A stretch of 64,000 bases of DNA from Candidatus Frackibacter sp. WG13 (GTDB taxonomy: Bacteria > Bacillota > Halanaerobiia > Halobacteroidales > Acetohalobiaceae). The number at the start of each line of letters is the position of its first letter. The stretch's first letter is position 1. Position numbers and translations under genes: made by a program. Below the pieces are notes generated by a model that did not search any database, had not been told where the DNA came from, and worked only from the letters and a program-made list of their open reading frames with translations. The stretch is from positions 1 through 64,000 of the forward strand of contig NZ_FOTT01000014.1 in NCBI RefSeq assembly GCF_900114655.1, in the 5' to 3' direction. Below, piece after piece: positions 61,720 to 64,000 of this stretch.

Positions 61720-62529
61720 ATGGCTAAAGAACGATTAGATAAATTAGTTACAGAAAAAGGATTCTTTCCTAGCCGGTCTAAAGCTAAAAGAGCGATTATG
61801 GCCGGTTTAGTCTTAGTTGAAGGAGAAGTTGTCGATAAAGCTGGGACACAGATTGACTTAGAAGCAGAAATAAAGATTAAAGGTAAGGTTCATCCTTATG
61901 TAAGTCGCGGTGGACTTAAGCTAGAAAAGGCATTAAAAGTCTTTGCTGTTGATGTTCAAGATAAAATAATCATCGATATTGGTGCCTCTACTGGTGGATT
62001 TACTGATTGTGCACTACAGAATGGTGCAAAAAAGGTATATGCTGTGGATGTTGGGTATGGTCAACTAGATTGGAAATTAAGGCAAGATGAGCGAGTTGTT
62101 AGCTTAGAACGGACCAATGCCCGCTATTTAAAGCCTAAAGATTTTGATATTAAATTTCCTTTAGCCACTATTGATGTAGCTTTTATTTCGTTAACTAAAA
62201 TATTACCGGCTTTGGTTAATCTATTAACAGAAGATGGGGAAGTTATTGCTTTAATTAAGCCACAGTTTGAAGCAGGCCCTGAAAATGTTAATAATAATGG
62301 TGTTGTTAAGGATTTAGAAGTACATCGAGAAGTAATTAATAAGATTGTTAATTTTGCTAAAGATATAGATCTATTTTTAATTGATCTATCTTTTTCACCG
62401 ATTACTGGTGCACAAGGGCATAATATTGAATATTTAGCTCATTTTAGTGTAAATGAGGAGCAAATTAAGGTTGATAATTTAGATCAAACGATAGAGCAAG
62501 TAATAGATAAGGCACAACAAAACTTATAG
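61720..62529 (+). CDS. tlyA: TlyA-family 2'-O-ribose rRNA methyltransferase
   Basis: 269 aa. An N-terminal S4 domain (ERLDKLVTEKGFFPSRSKAKRAI) is followed by a FtsJ-like methyltransferase with DIGASTGGFTDCALQNGAKKV and the KDK-type residues (VSRGGLKLEKAL, IALIKPQFEAGPE). TlyA methylates 16S and 23S rRNA in some bacteria. It lies between dxs and nadK as in many Clostridia. Confidence 0.93.
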   Translation: MAKERLDKLVTEKGFFPSRSKAKRAIMAGLVLVEGEVVDKAGTQIDLEAEIKIKGKVHPYVSRGGLKLEKALKVFAVDVQDKIIIDIGASTGGFTDCALQNGAKKVYAVDVGYGQLDWKLRQDERVVSLERTNARYLKPKDFDIKFPLATIDVAFISLTKILPALVNLLTEDGEVIALIKPQFEAGPENVNNNGVVKDLEVHREVINKIVNFAKDIDLFLIDLSFSPITGAQGHNIEYLAHFSVNEEQIKVDNLDQTIEQVIDKAQQNL

Positions 62530-62560
62530 TTATGTCTTGCTTTTTGAAGGAGTGATTTAG

Positions 62561-63418
62561 GTGGAGAGAGTTGGATTAATTCCTAATCCTACAAAGGAGC
62601 ATGCCATTAAAGTAGTTAAAGAAGTAATGGCTTGGTTAGAGGAGCATAATGTAGAATATTTAATAGAACAAAATTCAGCTAGGTTAGTAGGAGAGGTAGC
62701 AAGAAGTTCTTCCTATCAAGAGATGGTAGGTAAAGTAGATTTAGTAATTGTCTTTGGGGGCGATGGAACTTTCTTAAATACTGCTCGTACTTTTGCTACG
62801 GCTGAAATTCCGATTTTAGGTGTTAACTTAGGAAGTTTAGGTTTTTTAACTGATATAGAATTAGATCAATTAAATAATGCCTTAGAAGATTTAGTAGCAG
62901 AAAAGTTTGAATTAGAAGAACGAATGATGATTGAGGCAGAAGTAATTAGAGATGGCAAGAGTATTAATCGGGTAATTGCGATTAATGATGTGGTTATAAC
63001 TAAAGGCTCTTTTGCTCGCTTGATAGAGTTAAAGACCTATATCGATAATGAATATTTGACTACTTATCCAGCGGATGGATTAATTATAGCTTGTCCTACT
63101 GGTTCGACGGCTTATTCATTATCAGCTGGTGGTCCAATAGTTAATCCGAATTTAAATTCCTTGGTTGTGACACCAATATGTCCCCATACTTTACATGCTC
63201 GTTCGATAGTTACTTCGGAAGATGAAGTAGTTAGAATTATAGTTGAAGCAGACCATGAAGATGTTATGTTGACTGTTGATGGTCAAGAAGGCTTGAAGTT
63301 AATTTCTGGGGATGAGGTCTTAATTAAAGCTTCTAATTTAGTTACTAATTTAGTTAAGTTAGAGGACTATAATTTTTATAAAATTTTAAGGACTCGACTG
63401 CAGAGAAGCGATTTTTAA
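62561..63418 (+). CDS. nadK: NAD kinase
   Basis: 285 aa. GGDGTFLNTAR with the conserved GGDG motif, NLGSLGFLTDIE, and YPADGLIIACPTGSTAYSLSAGGPIV. It phosphorylates NAD to NADP. The start is GTG 62561 after AAGGAG. Length and order are standard. Confidence 0.96.
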   Translation: MERVGLIPNPTKEHAIKVVKEVMAWLEEHNVEYLIEQNSARLVGEVARSSSYQEMVGKVDLVIVFGGDGTFLNTARTFATAEIPILGVNLGSLGFLTDIELDQLNNALEDLVAEKFELEERMMIEAEVIRDGKSINRVIAINDVVITKGSFARLIELKTYIDNEYLTTYPADGLIIACPTGSTAYSLSAGGPIVNPNLNSLVVTPICPHTLHARSIVTSEDEVVRIIVEADHEDVMLTVDGQEGLKLISGDEVLIKASNLVTNLVKLEDYNFYKILRTRLQRSDF

Positions 63419-63430
63419 GGGGGTTTAAGA

Positions 63431-63883
63431 GTGAAGAATAGACGACATTTAAAAATTATGAATTATATACAAGAAGAGGAAATTAGTACTCAAAGCGAAT
63501 TGGCTAGGAAGTTGCGTGCTGATGGAATTGATGTGACACAAGCTACTGTTTCTCGAGATATTAAGCAGTTAGGCTTGATTAAAGTGCCTACTAATGACCA
63601 AGGATATAAGTATGCTTTACCTCCAGAACAGAAGCAAGGTAATTTAAAAGGAAGAATGGAAAGAATGTTCAAAGATTCGATAGTTGAGATGGGTTATAGT
63701 GAGAATCTAATTGTAATTACTACATTACCAGGGGCAGCTCAAGGGGTAGCTTCATTATTAGATAAAGTAGACTGGGATGGGATTTTGGGAACAGTTGCTG
63801 GAGATGATACAATCTTAATTATTGCTAAGCCTAAAGAGGCAGTTTCTGATATTATGGATAAACTCCATGACTTAACCATTTAG
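63431..63883 (+). CDS. argR: Arginine repressor
   Basis: 150 aa. An N-terminal winged helix with SELARKLRADGIDVTQATVSRDIKQLGL and a C-terminal arginine-binding domain with TLPGAAQGVASLLDKVDWDGILGTVAGDDTILII. It represses arginine genes or activates catabolism. GTG 63431 follows GGGGG. It precedes recN as in most Firmicutes. Confidence 0.95.
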   Translation: MKNRRHLKIMNYIQEEEISTQSELARKLRADGIDVTQATVSRDIKQLGLIKVPTNDQGYKYALPPEQKQGNLKGRMERMFKDSIVEMGYSENLIVITTLPGAAQGVASLLDKVDWDGILGTVAGDDTILIIAKPKEAVSDIMDKLHDLTI

Positions 63884-63897
63884 AGAGAGGGATGAAG

Positions 63898-64000
63898 TTG
63901 TTAAGAAATTTAAGTATCTATAATTTTGCTTTAATAGAAGAATTACAAGTAGAATTTGGTGCTGGCTTAAACATAATTACAGGAGAAACTGGGGCAGGAA
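63898..64000 (+). CDS. recN: DNA repair protein RecN, 5' part (continues beyond window)
   Basis: 34 codons are visible: LRNLSIYNFALIEELQVEFG and then LNIITGETGAG, the start of the Walker A loop, as in RecN. TTG 63898 is chosen because AGAGAGGG is placed right for it and the family starts at this point; ATG 63892 is two codons earlier. The rest lies outside the window. Confidence 0.9.
   Translation, partial: MLRNLSIYNFALIEELQVEFGAGLNIITGETGAG

Overview
This window is from a low-GC, anaerobic, spore-forming Firmicute. It most likely belongs to the Halanaerobiales (Halobacteroidaceae / Orenia / Acetohalobium-like). The grounds are AT-rich codon use, a complete spoIIIA operon, a clostridial gene order from xseA to recN, acidic low-complexity segments of the kind common in halophiles, and a type IV pilus locus with an outer-membrane secretin, which fits a diderm Firmicute. 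This assignment is an inference. No 16S rRNA or other rRNA/tRNA gene lies in the window. Almost every gene is on the + strand; only paaK and its ACT-domain partner are on the - strand.

Layout. 0-0.3 kb: tail of an IS30-family transposase with its probable right inverted repeat. 0.35-6.4 kb: glycerol use, with glpF-glpK behind a promoter and leader terminator, then a three-gene flavoprotein operon (GlpA-like, GlpB-like, DUF1667) behind its own leader terminator. 6.4-8.2 kb (- strand): phenylacetate-CoA ligase and ACT protein. 8.4-12.4 kb: a thioredoxin-reductase-like flavoprotein without NADPH motifs, a chemoreceptor, a degenerate hydrogenase-protease-like protein and an HD protein. 12.4-14.5 kb: folP-folB-folK. 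14.5-18.8 kb: an iron island (fur, DUF2325, feoA, feoB, a 53-aa zinc ribbon and two half-size Gate-domain membrane proteins) with four Fur-type sites. 18.8-22.2 kb: repeat-rich gap, EamA transporter, threonine aldolase, aroE.

22.3-36.7 kb: a full type IV pilus locus (pilB, pilT, pilC, major pilin, prepilin peptidase, minor pilins, two PilX-like proteins, pilM-N-O, a PilP-like protein and a PilQ secretin with C-terminal LysM repeats), set between aroE and aroC-aroK-aroB-aroQ. 40.2-42 kb: M24 peptidase and efp. 42.2-47.4 kb: spoIIIAA-AH. 47.6-50.9 kb: a carboxyltransferase fused to an AccB-type biotin carrier, then accC. 50.9-52.2 kb: Asp23/AmaP/DUF2273 envelope-stress trio. 52.4-64 kb: nusB, a Kae1-like paralogue, folD, xseA, a glycine-riboswitch-controlled AGCS symporter, xseB, ispA, a DUF212 protein, dxs, tlyA, nadK, argR and the start of recN.

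The most unusual points are: (1) the carboxyltransferase-BCCP fusion, which keeps an internal Shine-Dalgarno and ATG that could release free AccB; (2) a Fur-box-headed pair of half-Gate membrane proteins next to feoAB; (3) a dispersed repeat whose hairpin is preserved by compensatory changes, plus two other repeat families, one of which has entered coding sequence; (4) a secretin with LysM repeats in a sporulating lineage; (5) a glycine riboswitch cassette that splits xseA from xseB.
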